From: Moringa oleifera
Taxonomy: Eukaryota > Streptophyta > Magnoliopsida > Brassicales > Moringaceae
Assembly (NCBI GenBank): GCA_021397835.1
Contig: JAJFZO010000230.1
Location: 4,892,001 to 4,956,000, forward strand
DNA length: 64,000 bases
Reading direction: 5' to 3'
In this document: piece by piece, positions 49,723-62,300 of the stretch
How the letters are laid out: each line of letters starts with the position of its first letter
Position numbering within the stretch: the stretch's first letter is position 1
Program-made: the position numbers and the translations under genes
The notes under the pieces: generated by a model
What the model was told of the DNA's origin: nothing
What the model saw: the letters and a program-made list of their open reading frames with translations, nothing else
Database searches by the model: none

Positions 49723-50330
49723 TGTTACATATGAACAATTTAGATTAATATAAAATTTTATTTTTTTATAAATTATAATATATTTGAATGTTCATTTGAT
49801 TTTAATAAAAAATAAGTGATCTTTGAATTAAATGAGGGAGATTGAAACAAAAAATGAATTTTTTTAACTGTTTAACAAAACCAAATGTATAAGTGAGTTA
49901 TTCAAATAGTTTTGTTAACTTATTTAATTTGTAGTTGAAACTTGATAAAAAGAACAAATCCAATTTCAAGTCCTTTTTGTTCTTTGAGTCTGCCTTATTA
50001 TGGAAAACTCTAAATGATAATTTCTAGTTGGCTTGCAATGTCTATTTCTTTAAAACAAAAAAATTAAATGAGTAAACAGAAAAAAATTTAAAAATGATAT
50101 TTTAGGTCTTTATTTTTTCAATGATTACTTAAATTATCTTAAAACTTGTGCAAATGCACTAGAACTGATATTAACTTTATTTTTCACATTTTATTTTAAA
50201 TAAATAAAATAGTTATTATATATTATAATATTTAAATATTTATTCATATTAAAGTTTTACATATTTTTAACAAATATTTTGTAATTTTTAAAAATTAAAT
50301 ATAAAAAACTTAAATTTTATATTTAATTTT
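49723..50330 (-). repeat. Left LTR (3' LTR in element orientation)
   Basis: TGTTACATATGAACAATTTA starts a stretch matching TGTCACATATGGAATTTAG at 53442. Long near-identical blocks follow, such as AACTTGATAAAAAGAACAAA and TTAAATTATCTTAAAACTTG. The right edge is approximate. Confidence 0.65.
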
Positions 50331-53300
50331 AAGCTTATCTCATAAATTTACAATATCTAATTATTCTTCATAATCAATTTGAGGTCAATCATCCATAATC
50401 CAAGCTTCAGCACATGTCAACTTTTCAATTGTTGAAAGAAGTACAGAACTTCAAAATTTACCGAGAACCTTACCACTATTGTTGAATGTAAAGGATACAT
50501 GAATTACTAGAATATCACATGTTATGTTTTCCAAAATATAAAACTTGGAAACATTTGCACGCTAGCAACCTAACACATTAAGCTCATCTTTGTTACCTTC
50601 TTTACTACATGTAGCCAAGTTCTCTTTCACATAAATATTCAATTGATTTACTTTTGCACTATCTTATTCATCATTAAATTTATCAAAATCTTTTATTGAA
50701 TATATTTTCTCAACTTCTTTGAAGAAGAACAACTACTCATTTTGTTAATTTTATTAGCCACATCTTTTACATTAGTATCGTCCTATCATTGTAAGCTCTA
50801 GGAAGAATAGTGATAACTTGAGCTTACAGATAACAATGGAGTGGGTTTTTAGGAAAGAAGAAGAGGTCTTAGAGAGAAAAAATTCCTAGAATGGGAGAGA
50901 GGATGTGGAATACTTAATTGGTAAATACTGTTTTACTTCACTTAATTGAAATTTTTGTAGCAAATGGCTGTTGAAAATTAGTTAGCCATTATAAATAAAT
51001 GACAATGCAACATATTTTAGGAGGACAACACATTGATCCAAATATTTTGAAAATGAAATAACACATTTGAAAAATAGTAAAATGGTGATGTTTAGCAATA
51101 GTCACATTAAAACAACTTAAAACAACAAAAAATTTAAAAAACCTCAGCTAACATCAAGTTTCCATTGTCATATATCAATACACTCTTTCCCAAGAAATGT
51201 CCTTGTCTTCAAGGACTAAAATCTGGGTAATGTTGACTAAGGCTGCAAAAGGTTCTTAAGTAGAATATTCGAGAAAATAATTCTTCCATTGAATCAAAAC
51301 TTTAGTAGTAGCATATCCATGCTTTTTCATTATGTGCTTGTCCACAATAGCAATTGGTTCCTTAGTTATGAGGCCACCATCATTCAAATAGGTAGGGGTA
51401 CAATTTGAGAAATTGGACTATAGTGCTTATTTAGTTGAGAGACATGAAAGGTGGGATAAATTTTTGATTCAACTCAAAGCTCTAATTTGTAAGTAATTGT
51501 TCCAATCTTCTTAAAGACATGAAATGGACCAAAAAAAACTTAGCAGAGAGTTTCAAGAACTTTCTATGAGTCATTGTCGTTTGCCTATAAAGTTGTAGTT
51601 TGATGTAGATCTAATAATCTAAATCGAATTGTCTATCAAATCAATTTCTATTAATATGTTTTTTCATGCAGTGCTAAGCTCATCTTGGATAAAACTTCAG
51701 CATTTTATTCTTACTTTCACTATTTAAAAGACTACAATTAACAACTACTTGAGAATCACCTGCTAGATAGGGGTGACGTATAGTAGCGATTGGACCATAT
51801 ATAATCTCATAATTTGTGAGATTCATGATTACTAAATGATAAGTGGTGTTATACCACCATTCTGCCAAAGGTAACCATCGAGACTAATCCTTTAGTTTCT
51901 TTTAACATAAGCACCTTAAGTATGTCTACAACCCTTTATTCACCACTTTAATTTGGTCATCTGTTTGAAGATGGTATGAGGTAGAGAGTTTAAGTTGTAT
52001 TTTTATTTTCTTGAATAGTTCTTTCTAGAATTAGTTGATAAATGACTTGTCTTAATTTGAAATCCGTGGAGTTTGTAAACATTGTCTAGAAAAGTTTGAG
52101 CAATAAGCAAATTTGAATATAAGTGAGCTACAACCATAGAATGATTATATTTGCTCAAATGATTAACCACCATAATATGACAGTATACCCTTTAGAATTA
52201 GAATGTGTTTTTTTATAAAATCCATAAAAATAACTAACCACAATTTTGTAGGAATAGGTAGGGGTTGAAGACAACCTAGATATGGAGGCATCATATTAGA
52301 ATTGTTGACATATCAAACAAGCTAGAACAATCTATCTCACTTCTTGCTTAAATCGTTTACATTAAACCATTGAGCCAATCTTTCTTATGGTTGCTGTTGC
52401 ACTAAAGTGATCACCATTTAGGAAATTATGAAAAAATATCAATAAGTCCTTTCTTAGTTGATGGTCCTATTCGATACCAATTTTTACTGTCTTTTTAGTT
52501 GATTGGCTACCTAACATGCTTTTTATGCGTACTAGAATCGTTCTAAAGTCTTGTATCAAATGGATCAATTACCTAAAATTGTTGAATCCGCTGCAAGATG
52601 TCACTTATCACATTTGAAATGGTGTATAAAGATGTAGGTTGCCTAGACAAGGCATTAGCTACCAAATTAGTTGCTCATTTCTTGAAGATGATTTCATAAT
52701 CAAAGCTTATCTTTTTAATCAACTATTTCTACTAAGCCAATATATTAATTTTTTTATCAAACAAATATTTTAAATTAAAGTGGTTAGTTTTCATTTGAAA
52801 ATGCCAACCATGAAAGTAGTATGAAAATCAAGTAAGGTAAGGACTCGATCAACTACCATTGCATTCTTAAGCTTCTTAAATGCTTGTTTGACTTGTCACT
52901 CCACTAGAATTCTCCTTTCTTGAGAAGCTCAGAGGTTGGACAATGGTACCATAACTATGAACAAATCGTTTATAATAGCCAGTGAAACCTAAGAAACCCA
53001 CTTTAGCACTTAACATTGAGGGTATAAGCCATCTAAGCATAATCTCCACTTTGCTCGAGTCCATGGCTATCACTTAACTGGTAATCATATGCTTAAGATG
53101 TTCAACTTATACAACGCCAAATACTTATTTAGAGTGTTTCACATAAAGCTAATTATAAATGACTATATCAAATAAAGTTTGGAGATACTGTAAATATGGA
53201 TTCTAGTAAGCAAACTAGATAAGAATGTCACTACAAACACTAGAACTAAAAGTGCTATTAAAAGATAGAATTCATTAAGTTTCGAAATGTTGATGTGCAT

Positions 53301-53441
53301 CAATCAAGTCAAATGACATTACAAGAAATTCATAATAGTCTTGGTGAGTTAAAAATGTTATTTTATGAATATCATTCTCTTGTGTTTGGATTTGAGGATA
53401 ACTAGATAAGGTAAAACCAACTTGAAAGTCAAATCGCAAAT

Positions 53442-54125
53442 TGTCACATATGGAATTTAGATTAGTATAAAATTTTATTTTACTTTTAAATTTTAATAAC
53501 CATTGAATTTTTGTTTAATTTTAAAAAAACGATTTATGAATTTATTTAGGGGTTCTCGATCTAATTGAGATTGAAACAAAAGATGATTTTTTTAAAAAAT
53601 GTTTAACAAAAACTAAATGTATTAGCCTCTTATGTGGATTATTCAAATAGTTTTGTTAACTTATTTAAGATTCCACTGTCAATTTGAACAAATTTAAAAT
53701 TTGAAGTTGAAACTTGATAAAAAGAACAAATCCATCTTTATATTTTTTAGCTCTTTTGGTTCTTTTGAGTCTGACTTAAAATGAAAAACTCAAAATGATA
53801 ATTTCTAAATGACTTACAATATCTATTTTTTCAAAATATAAAATTTAAAGATGAGTAAACATAAAAAAGTACTTTTAAACATGATATTTTAGACTTTTAT
53901 TTTTTGGTGATTACTTAAATTATCTTAAAACTTGTGCAATGCATTAGAACTAATATTATTTTTATCTTTATGCATCCTATTTAAAGTAAGTAAAATAGTT
54001 ATTACATATTATAATATTTAAGCATTTATTAATAATAAATTTTTTCATTATTTTTTAGTAAATAACTTATAATTTTTAAAAAGAGTGAATATAAAAAAAT
54101 TCAAACATTACATATTTTTAATTTA
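53442..54125 (-). repeat. Right LTR (5' LTR in element orientation)
   Basis: It shares with the left LTR the blocks AACTTGATAAAAAGAACAAA and TTAAATTATCTTAAAACTTG in the same order. It is about 70 bp longer because of indels near 53480-53700. Divergence between the LTRs is substantial, indicating an old insertion. No clear primer-binding site follows it. Confidence 0.65.
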
Positions 54126-54875
54126 AATTTTATTATTTTAATTTTTTAATTATATATTTAAAGTTTTAATTTAGATTTTAGTTCAAATAGTTTTACAAAA
54201 TTAATGGTATATATATTTTTTATTGATATATCTTAAAAATGACTTAGATAAATTTTGCACTTTATTTCAACTTCATCCTTCAAATTTTTAAATAATTTTT
54301 AATATATCAGCTTATTTTTTTAATTTTTTTAATTTTTAATGATATAATTTTTTAAAAAAATACTTTTAGTGTTCAACAAATTTTTAAATTTTTTTGTGAT
54401 GATGGTTTGAATTTTTTTTTGTGTTCACACAAAATTTCAAATCAAAATTTATTGCGCTTCATCTAAAATTTTAAATTAAAATTTGTTATATAAAATCTCT
54501 AATTTATATATTTTAATTTTTAAATAAAATTTAAATTGATTTAAATTGAAACTTTGGATGAAAAATTAAAAAAATGAATAACGAGATTAAAACTAAAAAG
54601 CCTACAAATTTTAGAATTTTTTATATTTTCTTAAAAAAATAAAATTTTGTTTCTGGGTCACGAAAGTAATTAAATATTGTTTACTGTTAGTATGATTTAA
54701 GATCTCTAAAAGAGAAAAGATAAAAGTGAAGAAGGAGAGAAAGGGATAAAAAGATAAAAGCAAGCATGAAACCCAAAAAAACAGAGCCTGTTTTATTACA
54801 CAGACACCAGCCAGCCCAGTACTAGCAACAGACTGGCTTTACACAGGCCGACATTGGACATGGAGATTCTTTCTA
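54126..54875. other. AT-rich spacer
   Basis: It includes A/T-rich DNA with possible partial foldback-like sequence near 54180-54560, then the 3' flank of the small gene that ends at 54876. Confidence 0.45.
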
Positions 54876-55795
54876 TTACATGGACTCTTGGCCTTCGCCT
54901 TTGCCTTCGCCTTCGCCTTCTCCTTCTCTCTTACCTTCGCCTGCGCCCTTCCCTTTGCCTTCGCCTTCGCCTTCGCCTGTACCTTTGCCTTCGCCTGCTT
55001 CACTGCCCTTTGTGTTTGAGGCTGCCTTTTCAGATTCCTAAATCATCAATCCGAATTCAGATTCATGCAAATCAATAAAACCCTTTTAACAGATTTCGCA
55101 AAGGTGTAACAGCATGGTGGATTCACAAAATGCTTTCAAGAAAATACGTACGGCTTTTCTCAATCTGGCCAATGTCACTGGTGCTGTCTCTAAAAACTCA
55201 CGGGGAGTCCTTGTAATTGTGCATTGACATGGTACCATCTTGTCCTTAATTACGCAAATTACCGACACAAGTCAGAAACATAAGAGATGATTACCGTACA
55301 TACAAGGAAGATCTTACTGTGCTTACTTTTATGCTTGTCTTCCGCTGCGTCTCAGGGGTTCTGGGCGCTGGAGCATCATTGGGAGGCTCTTCGTTCTCCG
55401 TTACTGAAACAACAGAAACTGATGTAAAATTAAAAAATGTGAAACCAATTGTTACCCCACTGTCAATTCCTGTCGTGGGCCAAGATTCCATAAAGATTGA
55501 ATCGACTTGGATCAAGTTTGACAAAAGATCAAGAAACAAGAAGCGGTGCTCTGTTTTTCGACAGGAAAGCAGAGCCTCGCTTACTGATTTCTGTTTGAAG
55601 CAGTAGCAACGAAATGAATCTAAAAGAAAAAAGATTTGACAAAAAATCAAGAAACAAGAAGTGGTGCGCTGTTTTTTGACAGGAAAACAGAGCCTCGCTT
55701 ACTGATTACTATTCGAAGCAGTAGCAACGAAATGAATCAAGAAGACAAGAGATTGTACCGTGGTTGGGGTCCTTCGCTGGAATTTCGTTCTGCAT
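54876..55795 (-). CDS. Small unrecognised protein with Gly-Glu/Lys repeat tail (copy A)
   Basis: I do not recognise the family. Four exons with good splice sites (55795-55759, 55403-55327, 55244-55152, 55037-54876) join in frame to 122 residues. The N-terminus is acidic and Pro-rich (MQNEIPAKDP, NEEPPNDAPAPRTPETQRK). The middle exon reads MVPCQCTITRTPREFLETA and then VTLARLRKA. The tail begins ESEKAASNTKGSEAGEGK and continues as a GE/GK repeat built from GGCGAA hexamers. A related gene lies at 63198-63718 with the same strand, exon phases and tail start. The protein is hydrophilic, without a signal peptide or membrane segment. A TATA box lies 190 bp upstream. It may be a nuclear or disordered protein; that is a guess. 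Confidence 0.6.
55517..55752. repeat. 118-bp tandem duplication in intron 1 of small gene A
   Basis: TTTGACAAAAGATCAAGAAA at 55517 recurs as TTTGACAAAAAATCAAGAAA at 55635. The following bases are almost identical through GCAGTAGCAACGAAATGAAT. High identity indicates a recent event. It creates apparent open frames on both strands that are not genes. Confidence 0.9.
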
Positions 55796-55981
55796 CTTTC
55801 TTTGTTCACTTGAGACGGTTTGAAATGCAAGACAGGGGAGAGAGCTCTCTCACGTGGCTTCCTATTTCTTGAATCTACAACTAAATGAAAACAGAAAAGC
55901 GGAATCTCTCTAGCGAAGTTCTTCTCCGGCTCTCTCTGAAAATCCAAACGCCTTTTGTTTTGCTTTCGGTTCTTCTGCAGG

Positions 55982-55990
55982 CTATTTATA
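55982..55990 (-). promoter_or_regulatory. TATA box of small gene A
   Basis: The minus strand reads TATAAATAG, 187-195 bp upstream of the ATG at 55795. It is followed by a pyrimidine- and A-rich leader. It supports copy A being a real transcription unit. Confidence 0.55.
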
Positions 55991-55995
55991 AGCTT

Positions 55996-56249
55996 TTGGT
56001 TGGTACCAGTTGGCTCAGGCGGAGCCTGTTAATCCACGTGTCACGCCGGTCTTACTCCCCTGAACCTAGCCAGCTAATTTCAAGAACTTTTTTTTTTTTT
56101 TTTAAAGGTTTGGAGAGTTGAGAAAATATGTTGTGGATTTTGATACGAAGGCGATATCCCAACTATTATCAGATAGACCGTAAGTCAAAATTATTTATAT
56201 TTTAAAAAGATATATTTTAATTGAAGCAATGAAATAAAATATTAACAAA
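55996..56249. other. Upstream flank of small gene A
   Basis: Presumed promoter sequence with a CACGTG core at 56035-56040 (CCACGTGTCA, a G-box/ABRE-like element) and a poly-T run near 56089-56103. No gene is seen. Confidence 0.4.
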
Positions 56250-57230
56250 ATAAATTAGGATAACATGTTTTCATCCATTGTATGCTTGCCTATAATGTAA
56301 AGTATAGCCTAAGATTTTGTAATTTGAGTTCCATGTTATGGAAACATCCAAAAGTAGCATTCGATTGCGAGAATTGTGAGGATTGCATTCTTGTTTAGCA
56401 TATACTTCAAAACATTCTAACTTTCAGTAAGAAATCTCTGGTTTCATTCAACCATTATTGAACAATTAAATTCAATACATGAGCATGATAACGAATTTGA
56501 ATATTTCAACCACTCTGTAATAACAAATCCTTAGAACTATAATGGTCGATAAAAGTTTGGCTAACAACGTCATTACCACTACAATTATCCATCATAACAA
56601 TGCAAATTTTCTCAATATCCTAATTATGTAAGCGACTAATAATTATGCCAGCAATATTTTCTATAATTGCTTTTACTTGAACTAACGTAAAATTAATAAT
56701 TTTCTTATGTAAATCTCAATTATTATTAATAAAATGTGTTACAGTGCATGTGTTTGTGGTGAAACCAATATGTGCATGTATGCAAAAATAATTCTTTTAC
56801 AATATTTGTTCCCTCGTATATAACACTTCATACGATTATTTGTTATTGTATCACGAGAGAAAAATTTGTATTTAAGATAAATACCCAAAATAAATTTATG
56901 AAATATAGGATACTTACGATTTTGAAAGTAGTTCTTTGATAATGACTAACTCTGTAAAATCCCATCAAACACGTGTAATGCAAATGTGATCCCACCTTTA
57001 TTTGATTTAGTATAAATTTCATCACAATCATGCTTGTACTTTACGATTATTATCTTTTTTCTCTTGTTTTGTAAAATGTTTTCACACCTTAGATATTAAT
57101 TTTACTTCTCTTTTTGACTTTTCTACTCTACTAGTTTCAACTATAGTATCTTCTTTAAAAATATTAGTATCATCCAAATGATCTAAATCTATCATATTAA
57201 CCGTTATCGTTGTTAGCATCTGACATCTTT
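56250..57230 (-). pseudogene. hAT-family transposase relic (RICESLEEPER-like)
   Basis: The minus strand, read from 57230 downwards, gives pieces in the order of plant hAT transposases. First comes a Lys-rich segment with VWKHFTKQ-like remains of the BED zinc finger, after VEKSKREVKL with an internal stop. Near 56740-56690 is THFINNN, a stop, then DLHKKIINF. Next is the catalytic-domain stretch near 56640-56520 (VMMDNCSGNDVVSQTF), and YHAHVLNLIV near 56490-56460. Stops and frameshifts break it throughout. The dimerisation domain is not seen. No terminal repeats were identified. Confidence 0.7.
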
Positions 57231-59259
57231 GAAGTTTTTATTTTAAATTAGATTTAAAGCTAGCTATATAAAACATTAAAATTGTTATTACATAAATCAT
57301 ATATCCTTGTCTGGTTGTCTTCAATCAAAGATCTTATAAAAATTTTAAAATTTAAATATCAAACTTAATAATATAATTAAAAATCACAAGAAATCCTTAC
57401 AATCGCCACAAAGTCGTTAAACATTGCTTATAAGAAAAGAGCAAACACATACTATTTTATTGAAAGGGAGTCCATAGAACTTTCATGAGTAAGTTCATTT
57501 CTTGTACATTTTAATTCTTTAAAGGCAAGGTTGAGATGGCCTACCCAAAGTTAAAATTGCATCTTAAAGAACCAAAGATAAGAACCCATTGTAAAAGCCC
57601 TTAATGGGCAGAAACAATAAGCAATTATAGATAATGAACACATGAAAAGATGTAAGAGTTAATTGCCTTGTATAATAATAAAATTTAATCAATTTTAGTA
57701 ACTTAGATCACTATGACTTTATGCAAGAAAACTTTTTAGCATAATGCAACATGAAATATTTGCAAAGCAAATACATGAGATCGCACTGTCAAGTAAATTC
57801 CAGCAATGTGCAAACCCATAAAACTAAATAAAAAATTAAATGGTTTTATGAAGCAATATAGATATCAAGACCAACAAACAAATGGCATTTATCTAAATTA
57901 TATCCACATTCCATTTCTGACTTTCCTTATCCTTTTAGCAAATGCATTGCAATTATTCAAAAATGGTAAAAACTGAACCTTTGGGGATAAATAAATTACT
58001 ACAATCTCCAGTATCATTGAACAATATTTGTAAAATTGTTACTAGCTATTAGCACAATAAAAACTGAAGGATGTGTTGATTAAAGAATGTTTGAATTAAA
58101 ATATAGTGCGTTTTAAGAAAAAAGGAAAAGAGTTTGATTTTTGATAATCTTTTCATGGTTGGGTTAGGATGAAAGGTCAGGCTTTATTAAGATGTTATAA
58201 AGAGTCAACTAACAGATGGTTAGTTAGGACCAAGAGAGTTAGAAAAATTACTAAGGAATAGCCAAGGATCGAGAAATTATAGTTCACATTTTGTTGTTTA
58301 AAGTATCAATAAGGGACTTAATCAAAGGAATATGCACAAAGTTGAAATGGATCAAAAGTGTAAATGTCATTAATAACAAGAATTCACTATATTGATTGAG
58401 AGAAAAAAATAATATAAATAAAAAAGAAAGGAAACAAATAAAACACTAAGAAGTAGTAATCTCTAAAGCATTGGCTAGAAAGAGGGTAAAGTCTATGATC
58501 AAGGTCAGGTCAGGGGCTTAAGTCACTGCTGTTAGAGGACTTAGTTAAACCCAATTTAAATTAACTTTAGGTTTTTTACTTTAGTTTTCTAACTTGGGTT
58601 GGGTGATATAGTGTTGCTAATTTTCTTCCAACTAATTTAGAACTAAACTTAAGATTATTCTTGAACTCTATTATTCCTCATTCTCAACCTTTCTCAAACT
58701 TAACTGCTCGTCTTTCTTCTGGATTTAGCACTTGGGACTCTTCAAATGCCTTCTCCAATTGAATTTGATGCTGAATGGTGATATAAGCTTTTAATGTTCT
58801 AATATTTGCTTTACATCCTTAAGCACACTCTTCATCGCTCACCTTTGAAATTTTCAAACTCTTCCCTAGTTGTAGGTAGACTCTACTAAGGAACAGTGTT
58901 AAAAAATGCTAAAGATGTATCTAAACGCTTTTCTTCCCTTAGATTGAGATCCTCATGTCCTATTATTCATTTCTCTCTCTTAAGAAGACTCTACTTCAGT
59001 TTTCTTTATAAATTGGATTCTACTTGCTCATAGTTATACCCTTCATACTCACAGGCAGACTTTTCTTTGGATAAGTGTCAAAAATATAAAACTATAAGAA
59101 TTGACATTCTGCTTTTGGTTTCTAGGAAGTCTCCGACTATATTCTCCCTCAAGCATTCAGTTTCTTCCTCATCTAACCTTATTTGCATAGTATTCTTGAG
59201 AGTGACAATGCTATTCATCAATGCTACAGACTGATAGTTACACCTTTATTCTAGATTTT
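57231..59259. other. Gene-free interval of mixed composition
   Basis: No supported reading frame. Parts near 58070-58320 and 58600-59200 read like decayed LTR or untranslated retroelement DNA, but I cannot define ends. Confidence 0.4.
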
Positions 59260-59525
59260 CAATAAGGAAAAAATTTGGGTATCGACAGGTTACTTCGAGG
59301 AGTGGACATAGGTAGAGATAGTTGAACCACGTAAAAATCAAAGTGTTTGAAACTCTCTTTCCTACTCTCTTTAATTATTGTAATTTACTTATCATTATTA
59401 TTTTTATGATTAGTTGGTTTAGAACACTGAGAGATAGTTCTTACTGAGTAAGTAGTAAATTTTTAAAATACTCAATTCACCCTTCTTTTGAGTTGCCACA
59501 CTAGGGCCAACAAGTTGGTGCTAAG
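59260..59525 (+). mobile_element. End of a decayed Ty1/copia-type LTR with adjoining leader
   Basis: The stretch GAACCACGTAAAAATC near 59323 and ACTCAATTCACCCTTCTTTT near 59480 are characteristic of the 3' part of plant copia LTRs. They are followed by GGGCCAACAAGTTGGTGCTA, which resembles a degraded LTR end plus a primer-binding site complementary to initiator Met tRNA. No coding region of a copia element follows. It is probably a truncated copy or a solo LTR with leader. Confidence 0.4.
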
Positions 59526-60083
59526 CATGGACTTTTTCTGCATAGTAAATGCTTACCCCTTTCTAACCACCAACATTCAGCATTTTAAGTAAGAGTAAAG
59601 CATGTATCAACATAAACAAGCATTGTGTGATCAAGAACAATGTAAGGCATTGTCTGTAATAAAGCTTAGAAGGAAAATAAAGTCAAGTCTTATCTTCCTC
59701 ATCACCACAAAGAGGCCTAAAGATGAAAAGAATTACCTAAGACCCTTGTTAATATAATATCTCGACTCTCAGTACACTCACATAGCATGACTATATGCAC
59801 ATATGTCAACATATATATATTGGTATGTGTTTAAATGTGTAATTTATGCACTTGTTGCTTATTAGGAAATGATATGTATGTAGGTTACATAAACTATGGA
59901 AGATAGTTGTCAATTTTAAAGGTGTGCTAGATATGTTAGGAATTTCGGAGTAAACTAAAATTATAACAAGGCTAAAATACAATAAAATATAATAAGATAT
60001 TAATTGGAAACATGAGATTACAACACTTAGCAATTTTCACCTAAACAAGCAATCGATCAAGAGATAAGATTGATTTTACCCTT
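59526..60083. other. Gene-free spacer
   Basis: A 75-codon minus frame at 59806-60033 is hydrophobic and low-complexity with no recognisable domain. Nothing else is visible. Confidence 0.4.
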
Positions 60084-60175
60084 TTTCTTTGTTATGAAAT
60101 ACATTTTCGCAACTTGAATAGAACCTCTCTTTCTTTGTTATGAAATACATTTTCGCAACTTGAATAGAACCTCTC
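60084..60175. repeat. Exact 46-bp tandem duplication
   Basis: Two adjacent units, 60084-60129 and 60130-60175, begin TTTCTTTGTTATGAAATACA and end AACCTCTC with no visible mismatch. The identity implies a recent duplication. Confidence 0.95.
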
Positions 60176-61729
60176 CAGCTACACTTTCTTTGCATGAAAT
60201 TTAGAAGAAAAAAGATAAAACAAAAACAAAAACAAAAAGAAATTAAAGGATGAAGAACTTGGAGGTAAGTAAAATAAGCTAAGGTTTTATGATTAATCTT
60301 TTTTTCTTATCCTTTTTTATGATTCAATGATCTACATAATGAGTGAATATATGATCTTAGAGCTGTATATAAAGAATTAGATTAGAGATTGTTGAAGAAC
60401 ATAAGAGTGTTTTGTTTTAGAGTAGTAACTTAAGTCACAATTTTCATTAGTTTTGAGTTAGAATTTTGTGAGGCATAAAATATAAAACTTGTAGATAAAG
60501 ACTTGAAGTAAATGATTACAATAGAGCTTGGCTAAATGAGATAAAATGGAAGAGTTATGACTTAATCACTAAGAGAAAAAATAAGGGATACTTTACAGAA
60601 GATGAAATTTAGTAAAGTGCTAACTAAGTTAAGTTTAAAGAGTAAAATCAGTTTAAATTTAAATGGTCAAGTATACAGAATATAAGATGATAAATTAGTT
60701 TGATATGAAAAAAAATAAATTTGAGCATAAGAGTGAGAACTAAGTAAGGTGAAATAAAGTTAGGAAATAAAAAATCATTTTAGTCTCATTTATCATGCAT
60801 GATTGTGCTTGCAAATGTTGTAATAGTATATCTTACATACTTATAGGACAATTACAAGGTAAGAAAAGGTAAAGAGAAAGAAGTTCAAATAAAAGTTAAA
60901 ACTTTTAAAGTTACAAGAGGTAAGTATAAGTAAATTATATTATTGATGTATAAAAAGATGTTGTATGTTTGAATTATAAAATGGTTGGATATCTTAAATT
61001 ATTGTTTGAACATTTAAAAGTATGTTGAATTTATTGGAGGAGCACTTGCATAAGTAAATAAAAAGAGAGTAAGTAAATTGTGACTGATATGATAAGCTAT
61101 GTAATTTCAGATATGACATGGAGTACTCTCTATTGGCTAAAAGTTAATGATATGAAACTATTTTTAGTTACTATGAGTCAATGATACGAAAAAATATACA
61201 TATATATTTATTATCTTAAGGATCGATATGTTGACATGGAATTCTTGGAGTATTTTGGTTATCCTGTTGGCTACAACATAAGAAAAAAATGAAATTGCAT
61301 ATCACTTGCACATGTTTGTGTGTATTGATTTTGATTGATAAGGATAATATATGTTTAGGGATGACCTGTGGTTTGGATAAGATGTTTAACATGATTTATT
61401 GTTATCAATTATTTAGATTTATTAAGTGGTGATTTACTAAAATTCAAATAAATTTAAATGAAGTTAGAATGCGAAGTCTTAAACGACTTCACAAACCATA
61501 TACAAGTTGATGTCCTATCATCTTTTACAATCTCTCCTTTTAAGTACTTTCATACATTTAAAAGTACGTAGGATTTTATATTTATGAATATAATGAGAGG
61601 GTTAAAATATATATGCAAAAGAAGAGAGATTGTCACATATTTATGGTACTTCTACGTTATGAAAAAAAAAACAAATGATATGATATGATATATGCTATAT
61701 AATAAAATAAATCCAGTTCTTTTCAGTTA
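60176..61729. other. Gene-free interval, possibly retroelement-derived
   Basis: Mixed A/T-rich DNA without supported frames. Because a gypsy-like polymerase remnant follows on the plus strand, this may be its decayed upstream part, but no LTR was recognised. Confidence 0.35.
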
Positions 61730-62300
61730 ACATACCCCCAAGAAAAGCCCAAAACAAAAGTCAAGACCATGGTATTCGATCACATGAAACCTCCTAAGCT
61801 AACAGAGTTGCAAAAACAACTTCAAGCCTTATTAGAGTCTAGCAAGACAAACATGAGGGCATCCATAAGCCACCCACAAACACCATCACTAATAATCTCA
61901 AGGAAGGTATCTAACAAAGACTTCAGGCCAAGAGTTTGCCAAAGTTAACCAAAATGGCATGACCAAGCATTTGTGGGTCGATAAGGGCTCAAGTAACGGC
62001 TAAACTAAGCAACCACCAACTAGGAATCGACAAACCCAGAAAGAAACCAATTTAAGCCACACTAAACACTTAGTGAATTGGAAAGGCATCCATGAGAACA
62101 ACACAAGTCTATCCTATAAAGACAACTTAACAAGCATAACCAACACTACAACGAGGAGGTGCATCAAGGTCATCACATATTTAGGCGTGAAGGATGTCAC
62201 AAGCTCAATTTTTCAACTTAAAGGACTAGGCAAACTTGGTTTACCTTCATGATCCACATTCTAAAAAGCTCGATCATACTCAAAGCCCACTAATCTTAAC
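61730..62300 (+). pseudogene. Ty3/gypsy reverse-transcriptase remnant
   Basis: A short plus-strand frame reads MKPPKLTELQKQLQALLES. It resembles the conserved start of the gypsy RT domain (PPELEELxKQLxELL), followed by a stretch with positional similarity to the next RT motif and then stops. It lies in balanced composition unlike its flanks. The rest of pol is not recognisable. Confidence 0.4.

Larger units (their letters stand above)
49723..54125 (-). mobile_element. Decayed Ty3/gypsy LTR retrotransposon
   Basis: Long direct repeats flank minus-strand polymerase remains. In order from the right: the end of reverse transcriptase (GFLGFTGYYKRF at 52876-53073), RNase H pieces (ending near 52640, equivalent to ADALSRQP), integrase remains, the integrase C-terminal AEWWYNTTYH (51680-51868) and a stretch near 51420-51510 resembling the segment that follows integrase. 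The order pol RT-RH-IN is that of Ty3/gypsy. Gag, protease and most of RT are missing between the right LTR and 53073. Every frame has stops, so the element is dead. Confidence 0.75.

Noticed and set aside
54854..55078. Plus-strand Leu/Arg-rich frame opposite the last exon of small gene A
   Set aside because: It is the antisense reading of the Gly-Glu/Lys repeat.
55291..55872. Frames of 78-119 codons on both strands within small gene A
   Set aside because: They run through the tandemly duplicated intron 1 and across splice sites; the spliced minus-strand model explains the locus better.
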